Shown: piece by piece, positions 63,282-64,000 of the stretch
Layout: the number at the start of each line of letters is the position of its first letter
Numbering within the stretch: the first letter of the stretch is position 1
Assembly: GCA_013306675.1 (NCBI GenBank)
Contig: JABLUY010000101.1
Location: 9,710-73,709, forward strand
Source of the DNA: Thraustochytrium sp. TN22
Lineage: Eukaryota; Sar; Bigyra; Thraustochytrida; Thraustochytriidae
Length of the DNA stretch: 64,000 nucleotides
Reading direction: 5' to 3'
Program-made: the position numbers and the translations under genes
Notes under the pieces: generated by a model
Database searches by the model: none
Seen by the model: only the letters and a program-made list of their open reading frames with translations
What the model was told of the DNA's origin: nothing

Positions 63282-64000
63282 GCTCGACCCGCTCCCTCTC
63301 TCCTGCGGCTCCTCTTCGCCGTCCGTGCGGTCCCGCTTCGCCAGGTCCTGGCCCGGTCTTGCGCCGCCCTGCTGCGCACCACGTCCCAGTACTACTAGTA
63401 GCAGCGCATCGTCACGGTCACCTTCACGGTCGCGCGGGACCGTTAGGCCCCTTCGCTTGGGCCGCTTCTTCGCGGGGTTCTGCCGAGGGGGCGCCCGGGG
63501 GATTCGCCGGGTGGGGCGCGCGCGCAGAGGCGGCGGGGGGGGAGGGAAAAAACCGCGGCGGCGGCGCGAAGGCGCGCGAGCAGGCGGCGGCCGCGGCGGC
63601 GGCGCAGTGGCGGCGAAAAAGAACGGGCGGCGAGGAGTAGGCGATGATCGCCGCCCCGGTCTGCGGCGGCGGCAACGCGAAGGCGAAGAAGGTTTTGCGC
63701 GCGCGCGCGGGCGCGGCGGGCGCGGCGGCGGCGGGGCCGGGCGGCGGCGGCGGGCGCGGCGGCGGGCGCGGCGGCGGCGCGCGGCGGCCTGCGCGGCGGC
63801 GGGCGCGGCGGGCGCGCGGCAGGTTTGAATCGGCCGCGGCGCGCGGCGGCGGCGACCTCGTGAACGCGGCCTCGGCGGCGCGCGCGCTGCCGGCGCGCGG
63901 CGCGGGGAGGCGCGCGAGGGAGGGGGGGAAGAAGGAGGGAGGGAGGGAGAGAGAGAGAGAGCGGGCGACGCCGCGCCGGAGATGCACCAGGGCATGGCAG
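63282..64000. other. GC-rich region upstream of BBS5
   Basis: 719 bp with (GGC)n and GA-rich tracts (about 63900-63960). Open frames here are low-complexity Arg/Gly/Ala and show no motif. It is likely promoter or 5' region of BBS5 and of a gene outside the window. Confidence 0.5.

Noticed and set aside
1-64000. Transposons, LTR or virus-like elements
   Set aside because: No reverse transcriptase, integrase, transposase, capsid or terminal repeat pair was recognised anywhere in the window.

Overview
The window is nuclear DNA of a flagellated, GC-rich unicellular eukaryote. Most genes are single long exons, and the few introns are short GT-AG introns of about 75 to 130 nt. Three tRNA-Ala genes carry introns at position 37/38. 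Several genes belong to cilia (radial spoke protein 3, BBS5, ARL2BP/BART). Two channelrhodopsin-type rhodopsins with receiver-like tails are present; from memory, the closest known group is the anion channelrhodopsins of thraustochytrids (Labyrinthulea, stramenopiles). I therefore infer a labyrinthulean or related heterokont, but nothing here proves the species. I found no transposon, virus-like element, CRISPR array or rRNA.

Layout. 1-9.7 kb: a TPR protein with a HET/TIR-like N-terminus (cut by the window edge), a relic of a paralogue, mitochondrial ICT1/MRPL58, a 4-TM protein, a coiled-coil protein ending in a CaaX-like box, a 7-TM protein and a small roadblock-like protein. 9.7-14.5 kb: NADPH:adrenodoxin reductase, ARL2BP, three intron-containing tRNA-Ala(CGC) genes and minisatellites. 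14.5-33 kb: a giant 2,515-residue protein with about 20 SAM-like repeats joined by RS/SK linkers, a TPR protein, and a 2,857-residue unconventional myosin with a degenerate motor, PH, SAM and RanBP2 zinc-finger domains. 33-47 kb: an unknown protein, an AGC-type pseudokinase, RSP3, a polyQ coiled-coil protein, SHQ1, an 82-residue protein, UXT, CIAO2/MIP18 and a sugar-transfer-type ATP-grasp protein. 47-58 kb: a near mirror-symmetric block made of 4-TM protein, zinc protein and rhodopsin A on the minus strand, then rhodopsin B and a second 4-TM protein on the plus strand. 58-64 kb: spliceosomal DEAH helicase DHX16/Prp2 and three-exon BBS5.

The most striking system is the head-to-head pair of channelrhodopsin homologues at 50.2-56.4 kb. 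Both keep the Schiff-base lysine and the aspartate four residues before it. Both lack the helix-2 glutamates and the helix-3 carboxylate of cation channelrhodopsins, and both carry a receiver-like domain without its phosphorylation residues. Each is followed outward by a related 4-TM protein, which suggests an inverted duplication of a two-gene light-sensing module. The second is the pair of SAM-domain giants (poly-SAM scaffold and SAM-bearing myosin), which share three module types and lie 2.1 kb apart.

Many genes are arranged as divergent pairs with 300-1,100 bp between starts. The strong codon bias produces long antisense ORFs that are not genes; these were left out.
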